From assembly GCF_000231115.1 (NCBI RefSeq), contig NW_006889856.1, positions 1 to 52,258 of the forward strand: a DNA stretch of 52,258 bases. Reading direction: 5' to 3'. Below the pieces are notes generated by a model. It searched no databases and had not been told where the DNA came from. It worked only from the letters and a program-made list of their open reading frames with translations. Shown here piece after piece: positions 1-8,704 of the stretch. How positions within the stretch are numbered: the stretch's first letter is position 1; each line of letters begins with the position of its first letter. A program made the position numbers and the translations under genes. Source of the stretch: Vittaforma corneae ATCC 50505. Lineage: Eukaryota; Microsporidia; Nosematidae.

Positions 1-44
1 TTCAACTTGTACAATCAAAACAGACATAGTTTTGACAATATAAA

Positions 45-1211
45 TCAATCCCGTTTTTGAATGGACTGTTTTTTGAAATAAATTCCTTTTGCCAGCATAC
101 TTTTTCTGTCTTCCGCTCCTGACCATTCCAATGTCTGAGCAGCAGATACAGTATCACCATGAAGATCTCCAATAAGTTGATTAAGATATCTCTCAGCATT
201 AATCGAAACCATTCTCATAGTATCAACACATATGGCAGGATGTTTTCCAACTGCGGTTTCGGAGCTGAGCATTATACCTGAACACCCATCAAGTATGGCG
301 TTTCCAATATCACTAATTTCAGATCTGAAAGGTGTTTTGGAATTCACCATACTCTGAAGCATTTCAGTAGCCATAATGATAGGCTTACTCTTAGATAAAT
401 ATACAAGCTGTTTCTGGGATGAAAACAACAGCTCAACGCCAACGTCATTCATTAAGTCGCCGCGAGCAATCATTATTCCATCTGATACGTCCAAAATTTC
501 TTTAATATTACAGATTGCCTTTTTAGATTCAATTTTTGAGATAATTTGGACAGTTTTATCTTTGATTAACTTTCTGATTTTAATGATATCCTTGGAAGAT
601 TCAACAAAAGAAACGAATATTGCATCAAGGAAATTTTTTATAGCAAAGTCGATATCAGATATGTCCTGGCCACTTAGAAAGGTTCTATCACTTTCTAGTG
701 ATTGAAAATAAACTCTTTTTTTGTTTTTTAATAGATGTTCACAAAGGGCAACTGTTTCAAGATAGTTATTACCAACGTGTTCAATTCTTAAAAGTAACTT
801 GCTATCATCCAAATTAATCACATTACCTATGCACAATCCTTCTAATGTGTTAATATTGACACCAATCAAGTGTTTGTTTTTGGCCTCAATCTTTTTGTTA
901 TGTGCATACCGATTAAACTCATCCAAAAATACAATTTTGACATTATCACCTTCTTTAATATGCAATGACTCTGTGCAGTGAATTCTAAGTTCTGGGCCTT
1001 GTGTATCCAACGCAACAAAAATCTTAACCATATACTTTTCCTCAACTTTTCTAATATTTTCAATGATTTTTGAGCATGTTTTGTGCGTTCCATGACTCAT
1101 ATTCAATCTTACAATTGACATTCCATTTAAAAACAGCTGTTCAATTGTTTCAAAATTCTCTGATGCAGGACCAAGAGTGCATATTATTTTTGTTTGTGAC
1201 CTTTCCTTCAT
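45..1211 (-). CDS. PYK: Pyruvate kinase, shortened C-terminal domain
   Basis: Catalyses the last step of glycolysis (phosphoenolpyruvate + ADP to pyruvate + ATP) in the cytosol. The 388-residue frame starts at ATG 1211. Family motifs appear in order: CTLGPAS near residue 11, VRLNMSHG near 34, LDTQGPELR near 69, the SKIES segment with the catalytic Lys, MIARGDL, TEMLQSM, and SSETAVGKHP. The (beta/alpha)8 A domain and the B domain are therefore present. The C domain is very short: about 40 residues separate the AER helix from a KGIYFKK segment that looks like the GFFKK near the end of normal enzymes, where over 100 are usual. The frame then stops at 45. A one-base shift at the T6 run (69-74) would keep a frame open to the window edge with a beta-strand-like end, so the true stop may lie outside the window. 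Identity is certain; the 3' end is not. Confidence 0.93.
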   Translation of the reverse strand: MKERSQTKIICTLGPASENFETIEQLFLNGMSIVRLNMSHGTHKTCSKIIENIRKVEEKYMVKIFVALDTQGPELRIHCTESLHIKEGDNVKIVFLDEFNRYAHNKKIEAKNKHLIGVNINTLEGLCIGNVINLDDSKLLLRIEHVGNNYLETVALCEHLLKNKKRVYFQSLESDRTFLSGQDISDIDFAIKNFLDAIFVSFVESSKDIIKIRKLIKDKTVQIISKIESKKAICNIKEILDVSDGIMIARGDLMNDVGVELLFSSQKQLVYLSKSKPIIMATEMLQSMVNSKTPFRSEISDIGNAILDGCSGIMLSSETAVGKHPAICVDTMRMVSINAERYLNQLIGDLHGDTVSAAQTLEWSGAEDRKSMLAKGIYFKKQSIQKRD

Positions 1212-1405
1212 AGGATTGGAAACAACAAATATTAAAATATAAGAAAATATGATAAATTTTGCTATCTTAGAAAACTTACACGGTAATATTTGTTACTGTT
1301 ATTCAAGTTAAAGAAAAGTATAGCTTTATTTATAGAAAATGAAGCATATTTTTTACTGCATCTGCATAATAAAATGAGAGTACTTTGCTTCAAAATGCAT
1401 TTGTT

Positions 1406-1424
1406 AAAATTTTTATTTTCACCC
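1406..1424 (+). promoter_or_regulatory. AAATTTTT box plus CCC start element of NOP10
   Basis: AAAATTTTT (1406-1414) is followed by CCC (1422-1424) directly against the ATG at 1425. AAATTTTT-like and CCC/GGG-like signals close to start codons have been described for microsporidia. Here they fix the start of a very small gene. Confidence 0.7.
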
Positions 1425-1583
1425 ATGCTCTATTTCAAAATAGAGAATGGAAAGAGAGTGTACACACTTAATCCAGAAAATGCAGAGTGTGCAAAGCCAG
1501 CAAAATACTCTATTGAAGATAAGTTCAGTGAACAAAGAATAATAATGAAGACCAGATACAAGATATTCCCGTTTGATGATTAG
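1425..1583 (+). CDS. NOP10: NOP10, H/ACA snoRNP subunit
   Basis: Small zinc-ribbon-like subunit of the H/ACA ribonucleoprotein, which makes pseudouridines in rRNA in the nucleolus together with Cbf5, Gar1 and Nhp2. The 52-residue product begins MLYFKIENGKRVYTL and continues with AKYSIEDKFSEQR and KTRYKIFPFDD, matching the Nop10 pattern (MLY-L..-G-RVYTL, P-A-F-S-DDK-S, R-KKR-). Full length for the family is about 60 residues. An open frame continues upstream, but the first 45 codons look nothing like Nop10, and the AAAATTTTT box and CCC sit immediately before this ATG, so I start here. It is divergent from the pyruvate kinase gene. Confidence 0.9.
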   Translation: MLYFKIENGKRVYTLNPENAECAKPAKYSIEDKFSEQRIIMKTRYKIFPFDD

Positions 1584-1684
1584 ACCCTTCCAAAGTAGGA
1601 TTTAAAGAAATGTGATTCAATAAAGGAACTTGAATACTTTTAAATCGAATAAGTTATTTGACAAGGCTATTTAGTCAAATTGTT

Positions 1685-2139
1685 ATGCACATAAAACGAG
1701 ACACCTCCTCTTTACACTACTATAAAAATTTTGACAGGAGAGTTAAAATTAATATAACACTGCTGTCCACATCAACGAAACAATTTGTTTTGCATTCGTG
1801 TGATAAGGAATTTTTCAAACTGGACCTCCTTTTCACAACACATCCTCACAGTAAAGCAAGCCCCTATCGTGAATGCTACATCGCCAACTTGAAATTAGGC
1901 CAAATGTTCAAAACAGTGCAGAGCAGACATTAAGCATCACAGTAGAAAATCTCAGCAATCCAATTAAGCCTAACAATATAATTGATAGGCTGTGTCAAGT
2001 ACTCAACTCTACAACAAATTTAATTCTATTATTTTTAATAGTAATAACATTGCTAGTATTTCTGATTAGATCAAATCCTAAAAAACAAGAAAAGCGATTA
2101 AATACATCCTTAAAAAGTAAATACGTGCCGCTTGAATAA
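1685..2139 (+). CDS. Small C-terminal-anchored membrane protein, frame broken
   Basis: Not recognised. Two overlapping frames look like one gene. The first (ATG 1685, stop near 1933) encodes about 80 soluble residues rich in beta-prone stretches. The second (open to 2139) carries a Ser/Asn-rich stretch, then one hydrophobic helix (LILLFLIVITLLVFLI) and a short basic tail. This is the layout of a tail-anchored or type I protein of about 150 residues. Joining needs a one-base shift, most simply a missing A in the AAAACA run near 1908-1914. The second frame has a stop codon just before its own first ATG at 1873, so it is unlikely to be an independent gene with a normal leader. Confidence is moderate that something is encoded and low on its nature. 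Confidence 0.4.
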
Positions 2140-2318
2140 ATTTTAATATTGTTTTATGTGACATTACCAAAGCACCACAAAGCAATAAAAACCAGCTTAG
2201 TTTCGTATTAAATAAATATTTGACAAACCCACACAGTAGTTGCAACTTGATTAGAAATACATCAATAAAATATTTAGCAACATAATATTAAGTACTAAAA
2301 TTAAGAAAAGAACTTTAT

Positions 2319-4886
2319 TTAAAGCTCATCGAAGTATTCATTTGGATCTAACTTGGTAGTAATATTCTTATACTTTCTAACTTCGTTAACAACTACTGCC
2401 ATTGTAGAGGTTGGTTTGTCAAGAGATCCAGGGCAACGAGCATAGTGGGAAAATACGAGAGAAAAAGAAGGTTGTCCCTTAGCCACTTCTTTAAGTCTCT
2501 TATTAATACCAAAAGATTCATTTACTGGCAAAAATCCCGAAATCAAAGCCATATTATTCTCGGTCTGCCAGTCTTCAATGTAGCCACGTCTATTTTTCAG
2601 AACTGACTCACAGGCAGAAGCATACTCAGTAGGCACAGAAACATTACAAGTAAAAATAGGTTCATAAAGAATAGGCTCAGCTGCAAGCAAGAGGCCCCTC
2701 ACCAAATCTTCAACAGGCCTAATCATCTGATTGGCACCTCTGTGAATAGAATCAGCATGAAGGCTTAAGTCGACAAGATTAAACTTACCTGCTCTAATAC
2801 ATTCACCAACCATAGGCCCCTCCTTAGTTGCATGCTTAAATCCTTCAAAGAGATGCTCTTTGACTTCCATCATATATTGTATACCCTTAGTCTCATCAAC
2901 TAGAATATTAAGAGGCTCAACTTCAGGTCCAAAGTACATAATACTCTTGATCCAATCATCATCCCTATTCAAAATTTCTCTAAACTTGGCTGCAATTTCT
3001 TTAGTATCTTTGCCCATTAAAGATGGTATATTATCAACAATCTCATCATCAAGTGGCTCACAAGTCATATAAACTCTGTTATGCTTGTTGGCTGATTTCC
3101 TCATCTTAGGTTTTGTAACCACATCAGCAAATCCTTCATAATACTTAACTTGAGGAACTTCTACATTAAATTCACATTTAGCATAGAAATTCTTCAAGTC
3201 TCCAAGAATAATTTCAAGATGTAATTCACCAGCACATGCAATTGTAGCCTGTCCAGAATCATTATGCTCAATAACACAAAGAGGATCAGACTTAGCAAGT
3301 TTCTCAAGACCTTCTTTGAAATGATTAAGATCAGATGATCTCTTTGGTGATACAGCGACCTTCACAACAGGAGATACAGAAAACTTCATAGTCTTAATAT
3401 TGTAACAATTTTTAACGGTAGTAATAGTGCCAGTCTTTTTAAGGAAACCTTCAACACCGACAAGACCTACAATGTTTCCTGCAGGACAATTAGGTATGGG
3501 AATTGATCCCCTAGGATTCACAATCACAACCTTAGAAATACTCTTTTCACAGACATGAGGATTCTTCCTGGTTGAAGTGGAATCAGGCACATAGTCAGGA
3601 TCCTGAACAAATACTTTCGTGCCAGGCTTAATATTGCCAGACAAAACTCTACCAAAGGCAACAAACCCATTGGTAGCATTATCAGGCACCATTTTAGAAA
3701 TATAAATAGTAATAGGTGCATCGTCAGTGGTATCACACCGAGAGATAGCCTTGTAAACATCATCATCAGAAGGACCGGTATAAAGATGCTTTGCTCTTAA
3801 AGACTGGCTTTGCACTGGTGAGGGAAGCTTAGTGATGATTTGCTCAAGAAGTGTTTCAGCAGCCGGTAACCATATCTTAAAAACAACCTTAAACAAGGCC
3901 TTTCCACTACCAGAAAGCTCAGTGTTTTTAAAATCAATTCCGAACTTAGCAAGATAATTAATGATACCATCAATATCACCTGACATACACATATCCTTTA
4001 CTTTATAAATAGGATGCAGAACATACACTTCAAAAGGTGAGAACATACCTTCAGGAATTCCATTCTCCTTTATCTTTTCAAATTTACAAGCAGGATCAAA
4101 AGGATCATCAACAGTACAATAATACTTTGAACTCCATAGAATCTTTGTAAATTGTTTTTCAGTGTCAAAAGTATGCTTATTACGTTGGGTTAAATAAAAC
4201 CTCGCAAACTTATTGAGAGTGAATCCCCATCCCTGAAGACCGGAGCAGAATGAGACTTCATTGGCGCCTGGATCAAGTGACTTAATATAATTTCTTTTGT
4301 CACCAAGAATTGTTTGAAGTTTACAATTGAAACTTTCAATTCTCCTTCTTAAGACTTCATAGAGTTCCTTTGAAGAATATTGAAGCTCTAACATTGCTCT
4401 ATCGAGCTTATTTAGAACTAGAGTAGGCACAATCATCTCGTCAATAGCCTGTCTCAAAACTGTCTCTGTTTGAACACAAATACCATCTACACAATCAACA
4501 ACGACAAGAGCACCATCGGTAACTCTCAAAGCGGCTGTTACTTCGGAAGAAAAGTCAACGTGGCCAGGTGAGTCAATCAAATTAATTAGAAACTCATTTC
4601 CATCTACCTGTCCAGCCTCAGTATAGGCCTCTAACACCTCTTTATTCATACTGAAGTGCATTGATACCGCTGTAGATTTAATCGTAATACCTCTTTCTTT
4701 CTCATCTTCTCGAGTATCCATATATCTCCCACCATTACTTTCTTTACCAGCAATACGTGCTTTAATAAGTAAGCAATCAGTAAGGGTACTCTTACCGTGA
4801 TCTACGTGAGCAATAACGGACATATTACGAATGTTTTTCGTGTTCTTCATGAGACCATGAATAATCTGTCCCTCAAAATCTGACAT
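2319..4886 (-). CDS. EFT1: Translation elongation factor 2 (eEF2)
   Basis: Ribosomal translocase GTPase of the cytosol. The 855-residue protein is complete. GTPase motifs are visible: G1 AHVDHGKST (26-34), G2 RGIT (65-68), G3 DSPGH (105-109) and G4 NKLD (159-162). Domain IV contains LHADSIHRG. Its last His (about residue 715) is the position changed to diphthamide, the target of diphtheria toxin and of the DPH pathway. DPH5, an enzyme of that pathway, is encoded 6 kb away. The usual GG after the diphthamide loop His is GA here. The length is normal for eEF2 (about 840-860). The gene starts at an ATG preceded directly by CCCC and an AAATTTTT box, as expected for a highly expressed gene. Confidence 0.98.
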   Translation of the reverse strand: MSDFEGQIIHGLMKNTKNIRNMSVIAHVDHGKSTLTDCLLIKARIAGKESNGGRYMDTREDEKERGITIKSTAVSMHFSMNKEVLEAYTEAGQVDGNEFLINLIDSPGHVDFSSEVTAALRVTDGALVVVDCVDGICVQTETVLRQAIDEMIVPTLVLNKLDRAMLELQYSSKELYEVLRRRIESFNCKLQTILGDKRNYIKSLDPGANEVSFCSGLQGWGFTLNKFARFYLTQRNKHTFDTEKQFTKILWSSKYYCTVDDPFDPACKFEKIKENGIPEGMFSPFEVYVLHPIYKVKDMCMSGDIDGIINYLAKFGIDFKNTELSGSGKALFKVVFKIWLPAAETLLEQIITKLPSPVQSQSLRAKHLYTGPSDDDVYKAISRCDTTDDAPITIYISKMVPDNATNGFVAFGRVLSGNIKPGTKVFVQDPDYVPDSTSTRKNPHVCEKSISKVVIVNPRGSIPIPNCPAGNIVGLVGVEGFLKKTGTITTVKNCYNIKTMKFSVSPVVKVAVSPKRSSDLNHFKEGLEKLAKSDPLCVIEHNDSGQATIACAGELHLEIILGDLKNFYAKCEFNVEVPQVKYYEGFADVVTKPKMRKSANKHNRVYMTCEPLDDEIVDNIPSLMGKDTKEIAAKFREILNRDDDWIKSIMYFGPEVEPLNILVDETKGIQYMMEVKEHLFEGFKHATKEGPMVGECIRAGKFNLVDLSLHADSIHRGANQMIRPVEDLVRGLLLAAEPILYEPIFTCNVSVPTEYASACESVLKNRRGYIEDWQTENNMALISGFLPVNESFGINKRLKEVAKGQPSFSLVFSHYARCPGSLDKPTSTMAVVVNEVRKYKNITTKLDPNEYFDEL

Positions 4887-4900
4887 GGGGCTAAAAATTT
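4887..4900 (-). promoter_or_regulatory. AAATTTTT-AG-CCCC start element of EF-2
   Basis: On the minus strand AAATTTTT (4893-4900) is followed after two bases by CCCC (4887-4890) and the ATG. It is one of the cleanest examples of the start signal in the window. Confidence 0.75.
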
Positions 4901-5661
4901 GTTGGTTTATAAAAATTTTCAGAAAAGAAAGCGGGATCTTAGACTAAAATACTAGCTATCTATAAAAGCGTATTGAATTAGTACTAAAAGTTATTACATA
5001 AACATTAGCATATTAATAAAGGTAATGCCATAGTTTGTGAATGAATTTTACTTACATGTTTATTTAAATAATGCACAATTTATAATTCCAACACAACTTG
5101 TATATTAAATAGGCTATTCGTTTTATTAATGAAGTACGCTGTTCATTCATCTTTATAATAGTCCTTTATGCTGCTTGCATGAATAAAAGTTAGGCATTCA
5201 ACATTAGAAAATACTATCCAGTAAACGAATGTATACTTGAACACAATAGATGACATCAGTAGCTAGAAATCATTTAATCCCAGATTTATCATTAGTGATC
5301 ATTTCAATAAAAATAGCAATTCAAAAAGTCAAAGCATGTTTGATTATTTCAAATGAATTTATACATGTCAAAAATTAATAAGAAAATAATAAAATTTAAT
5401 GATACAATTAAGCATATATCCAAAATGTTGAAGGATTTGATATTTATTACACTTATTAAAAAAATATTACATGAGTTTCAGTATTAACATTATAAATAAA
5501 CTATATTTTATGTCTAATCATTCTAACAACAAAAATAGAAATAACACTTTCTTCTTAAGATTTTTGTAATTTAAATCCTTAAAATATCTTCAATTGTTAG
5601 ATTTCAGAATTTTATTCACTTGGATTTGTTCATGCAGAAACAAAAAAATTTATGCTTACCC
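4901..5661. other. Intergenic spacer between EF-2 and SEC13
   Basis: About 760 bases of AT-rich DNA between two divergent genes. It probably holds both promoters. An AAAAAAATTT box near 5643-5653 followed by CCC precedes the SEC13 ATG. No gene, tRNA or clear repeat is seen in the rest. Confidence 0.5.
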
Positions 5662-6465
5662 ATGGAACAAATTGAATCTAAGATACGCAGCATGGATTCG
5701 GATTTATCTGAAAAGTTCGTCGTTACGGCATGTGAAGACTCTCTTGTGCGTCTTTTCACCATTAAAGACAGAAATATGGAGTTTCTTACTGAACTCACAG
5801 GACATACTGGTGTTGTAACAAAGGCGGTTTTTATAAATCAAGGAGAGCTGATCGCAAGCAGTGATTTTAGTGGAAAGCTCATTGTTTGGAAGCTCGAAGG
5901 GCATTCTTTTGTGAAGAGATCAGAAACAAAAGTGTCTAATGGACCTATCTATGACATTGCAGTGAGGTACACTGACAGTTCTTTTACAATATTCTGTGGA
6001 TGTGATAATGGAATATTGAGGACTGTAGTCTTTGATAATAATTTCAAAGCAACAGTAACTGAACAAGAAATTCACCGATATGGCATTATTACTGTTAGCT
6101 GCAATCTACATTTTGTAGCAACAGGTGGATTGGACTGTACGGCAGCCTTAATTTCAAAAGATAACATTGAATACTTAAAACATCATCAAGGTGCTGTAAA
6201 TTCAGTTGCATTAGCGCCAACTGATGATGAAAAACACACAATCTTAGCAACTTGTTCAGAGGATGGCAAATTGGCCTTCATTTTCAAGGAAGATGATAGC
6301 ATAAGAACTCAGGAAATCAAGCTTAAAGAGCCATGCTATTCTCTTGATTGGAGTAAAACAGGATTTGTTCTTACAGTTGGATACGGATCTGAAGAATTCA
6401 AAAGTTACATTCAAGGTGAAAATGGTGAATACGAAGAAGTTCCAATGAAAAAGGTTGAAGAGTAA
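5662..6465 (+). CDS. SEC13: SEC13, WD40 coat and nuclear-pore protein
   Basis: Small beta-propeller subunit of the COPII outer coat (with Sec31) and of the nuclear pore Nup84 complex. The 267-residue product has WD40-type repeats: FVVTACEDSLVRLF, then GHTGVV with IASSDFSGKLIVWK, GCDNGILR, TGGLDCTAALIS, and HHQGAVNSVALAP with LATCSEDGKLAF. The HHQGAVNSVALAPT segment and the closing KSYIQGENGEYEEV stretch follow the Sec13 pattern. The frame is open upstream from 5620, but only the ATG at 5662 is preceded directly by CCC and an AAAAAAATTT box, and it begins where Sec13 proteins begin. It lies upstream of PTP3 on the same strand. Confidence 0.85.
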   Translation: MEQIESKIRSMDSDLSEKFVVTACEDSLVRLFTIKDRNMEFLTELTGHTGVVTKAVFINQGELIASSDFSGKLIVWKLEGHSFVKRSETKVSNGPIYDIAVRYTDSSFTIFCGCDNGILRTVVFDNNFKATVTEQEIHRYGIITVSCNLHFVATGGLDCTAALISKDNIEYLKHHQGAVNSVALAPTDDEKHTILATCSEDGKLAFIFKEDDSIRTQEIKLKEPCYSLDWSKTGFVLTVGYGSEEFKSYIQGENGEYEEVPMKKVEE

Positions 6466-6754
6466 ATGATGTGTGTTCTATTTTTGTACTCAAAACTAGT
6501 ATATTTGTACGTAATAGCATATAATTTGAAAAAAGAAGTATTCTAACTGATATGGTTTTAAAATTCATTTTTAATTTGCATCTTTTAAAAATCAACTTTT
6601 CACATGTCAAAATGTATTAACGTGTATACAATCAATCATAAAACATTCTTCATTCTCAATTTCATCTTTCAACATGTACCAGCTTGAAACAGTGCCATAT
6701 GAAACTCGCTTTTTGTTTTACATTTGATTTAAATATTCTTTAACAAACATTAAT

Positions 6755-8704
6755 ATGACAAGCAGATACTATTTTCTATTAAGATTGTCTCTTATTGCTT
6801 CACATAATGATCCAAACACGGACTTAGTGTTAGCAAATAGTGGAATGAATCTTGGTATAGATAATTCACTTGACAGAAGAATATTGAGTGATACTGCCAA
6901 CTATAATAATATTATTGGAAGTGATCCTGAATTAGAAAAAAATGCTAGAAATATGAAGAGCTATTTGAATATGTTCAGAACTACAAACAATCCAACGGTT
7001 GAAGAATGGGTAAATATCAAAAATCTTGCTGTGAGTGCAGTCAGGGGAGATTGCGCTTCAACAGACAAGCTCTTTGAAAACCATGTCATTCCGAGAGAAG
7101 AATATGACAATTTGATTAAGAGATGTGGAAGACCAGGAATTAATCAAAAAATTGAAGGGCATCTTCAATTAATGCGGGCACAAGAAAAAGCTGGTGATAC
7201 AATGGCACATGCAAATATGAACCATCTGAGAGACCATGAAGTCGCGCGTGAACTGAGTCAAAAGAATGGAGAGGTATACTTCCCCGGAGATTTCGCAAAT
7301 CAAATGCGCACAGGAGAAGTTTTGGATCATGGAATACGTAATATGGATGCTGGCAAGGGAGCACACGATGCTATTTTTGCTGATCCATCTATTAAGCGAG
7401 ATGCTGTGAACTATTTAAATAAAGATTATGAGCCTCTTAAGAACAAACTAGAGCTTATTGGAACACCTTTTGCCAGGGAAACTGTTGATAGGATGGACAG
7501 AACTAGGAAGATTGCAGAAGATGTCGTACAAGGTGTACCTGGCGCGGCTGAAAAATTTCTTGAAGCACAGGCTAGTAATAATCGGTTCAAGGACCGTGCA
7601 CTTGAACACGAAGGTATGGATGCAGCTGTTAGAGATGCTTTGACCTTTACAAGTGAAACCGATGATCTAGGTTCGGTACGCCTTGGTCCACATGAAACAC
7701 CACAGGGCAGTCGTATTCCAGTACCACCACGTCCAGCAGGCATTCCACGAGCTAGTAAAGTTGATAGTTTTGCTGATAGTGTCTTTGATGAAGAGATTCG
7801 CAAAGGACGGCCAGAAGAAGAGGCAATATTAAATTCAAAAGTGGCAAAAGTGGCTGCAAGTGAATATGAAAATAATTTAGCACATGGTATGAGCAAACCT
7901 GCAAGTCTTGATGCGGCAGTTGCTAATACAGCGCGTATCACTGGCAGAGCTGTACCAGAGAAGGTTGCAAGAGCACTTGAAGGTTATAGTTATGCTAATG
8001 AAGATGATATGGAATCTTATTTACCTAAAGCACTTGAGATAAAAGATCTAAAAGAGACTGAAAATGCACTTTTGAAAGAGGCTGACATGTTGAACCGTGC
8101 TGCTGACAAACATGATGGCGGAAGACAACGTATGGCGAAAGAACTGAAACTTATGGATCGTTTAGACCAACTTGAAAAGGAGAACTTGCCACCAGAACAA
8201 AAGAGGGAACTTGCTAAACTTTTGGAGAAAAAAGATCAATATGAAGCATCATTAGTGATGGATCAAGATAAGAAGCTTAAGCATCCTACTAGTTTGAAAG
8301 ACTTGACGGAAATTAAAAATGAATTTGATGATATTAGGGAGAGAAATAAAAGAATTGTTGCAGATGAGAGAAGAGAAAGAGCCAATGCTGAACTTCATGC
8401 TATGCAAGATTATACTGATCATCCAACACATAATAAACCTCTTGAGCTCATTAATTCCGAAAATATACTTAGTGATGAGAAAAAAGAGGCAAGATTAGCT
8501 GAAGAACAGTTGGCAAAAGAAGCTGAAGAGGAGGAAATCATGGAGGCTGGATCAATTGCAGCACAAAACGTAAAAAGATTGGGAGGAAGTGATGCAGAGG
8601 CCGCCGCCGAAGCAGATCGAGCCGAGAGAATGAAAAGAAAGTTGATTGAGATGGAAAAGCAAAAAGAGCTAGAAGCATCAAAGATGTGCTTTCACCACAG
8701 GTAG
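6755..8704 (+). CDS. PTP3: Polar tube protein 3 (PTP3), N-terminal part
   Basis: PTP3 is a large secreted structural protein of the microsporidian polar tube, the spore organelle that pierces the host cell. This frame encodes about 649 residues from ATG 6755. It begins with a short hydrophobic stretch (YYFLLRLSLIA) that could be a signal peptide, then NLGIDNSLDRRILSDTA, which fits PTP3 N-termini. The rest is highly charged and helical, with long Glu/Lys/Ala-rich coiled-coil-like stretches from about residue 420 on. The frame stops at 8702-8704 inside such a stretch, while the protein clearly continues one frame over from 8686. Together the two parts give about 1,300 residues, close to the roughly 1,256 reported for Encephalitozoon cuniculi PTP3. 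The break fits one missing base in the AAAG near 8680-8683. Confidence 0.88.
   Translation: MTSRYYFLLRLSLIASHNDPNTDLVLANSGMNLGIDNSLDRRILSDTANYNNIIGSDPELEKNARNMKSYLNMFRTTNNPTVEEWVNIKNLAVSAVRGDCASTDKLFENHVIPREEYDNLIKRCGRPGINQKIEGHLQLMRAQEKAGDTMAHANMNHLRDHEVARELSQKNGEVYFPGDFANQMRTGEVLDHGIRNMDAGKGAHDAIFADPSIKRDAVNYLNKDYEPLKNKLELIGTPFARETVDRMDRTRKIAEDVVQGVPGAAEKFLEAQASNNRFKDRALEHEGMDAAVRDALTFTSETDDLGSVRLGPHETPQGSRIPVPPRPAGIPRASKVDSFADSVFDEEIRKGRPEEEAILNSKVAKVAASEYENNLAHGMSKPASLDAAVANTARITGRAVPEKVARALEGYSYANEDDMESYLPKALEIKDLKETENALLKEADMLNRAADKHDGGRQRMAKELKLMDRLDQLEKENLPPEQKRELAKLLEKKDQYEASLVMDQDKKLKHPTSLKDLTEIKNEFDDIRERNKRIVADERRERANAELHAMQDYTDHPTHNKPLELINSENILSDEKKEARLAEEQLAKEAEEEEIMEAGSIAAQNVKRLGGSDAEAAAEADRAERMKRKLIEMEKQKELEASKMCFHHR

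Noticed and set aside
1290..1424. 45-codon N-terminal extension of NOP10
   Set aside because: No ATG with start signals, no similarity to Nop10, and the promoter box lies inside it.
7426..7941. 171-codon antisense frame inside PTP3
   Set aside because: Shadow of the strongly biased PTP3 codons, without a start signal.
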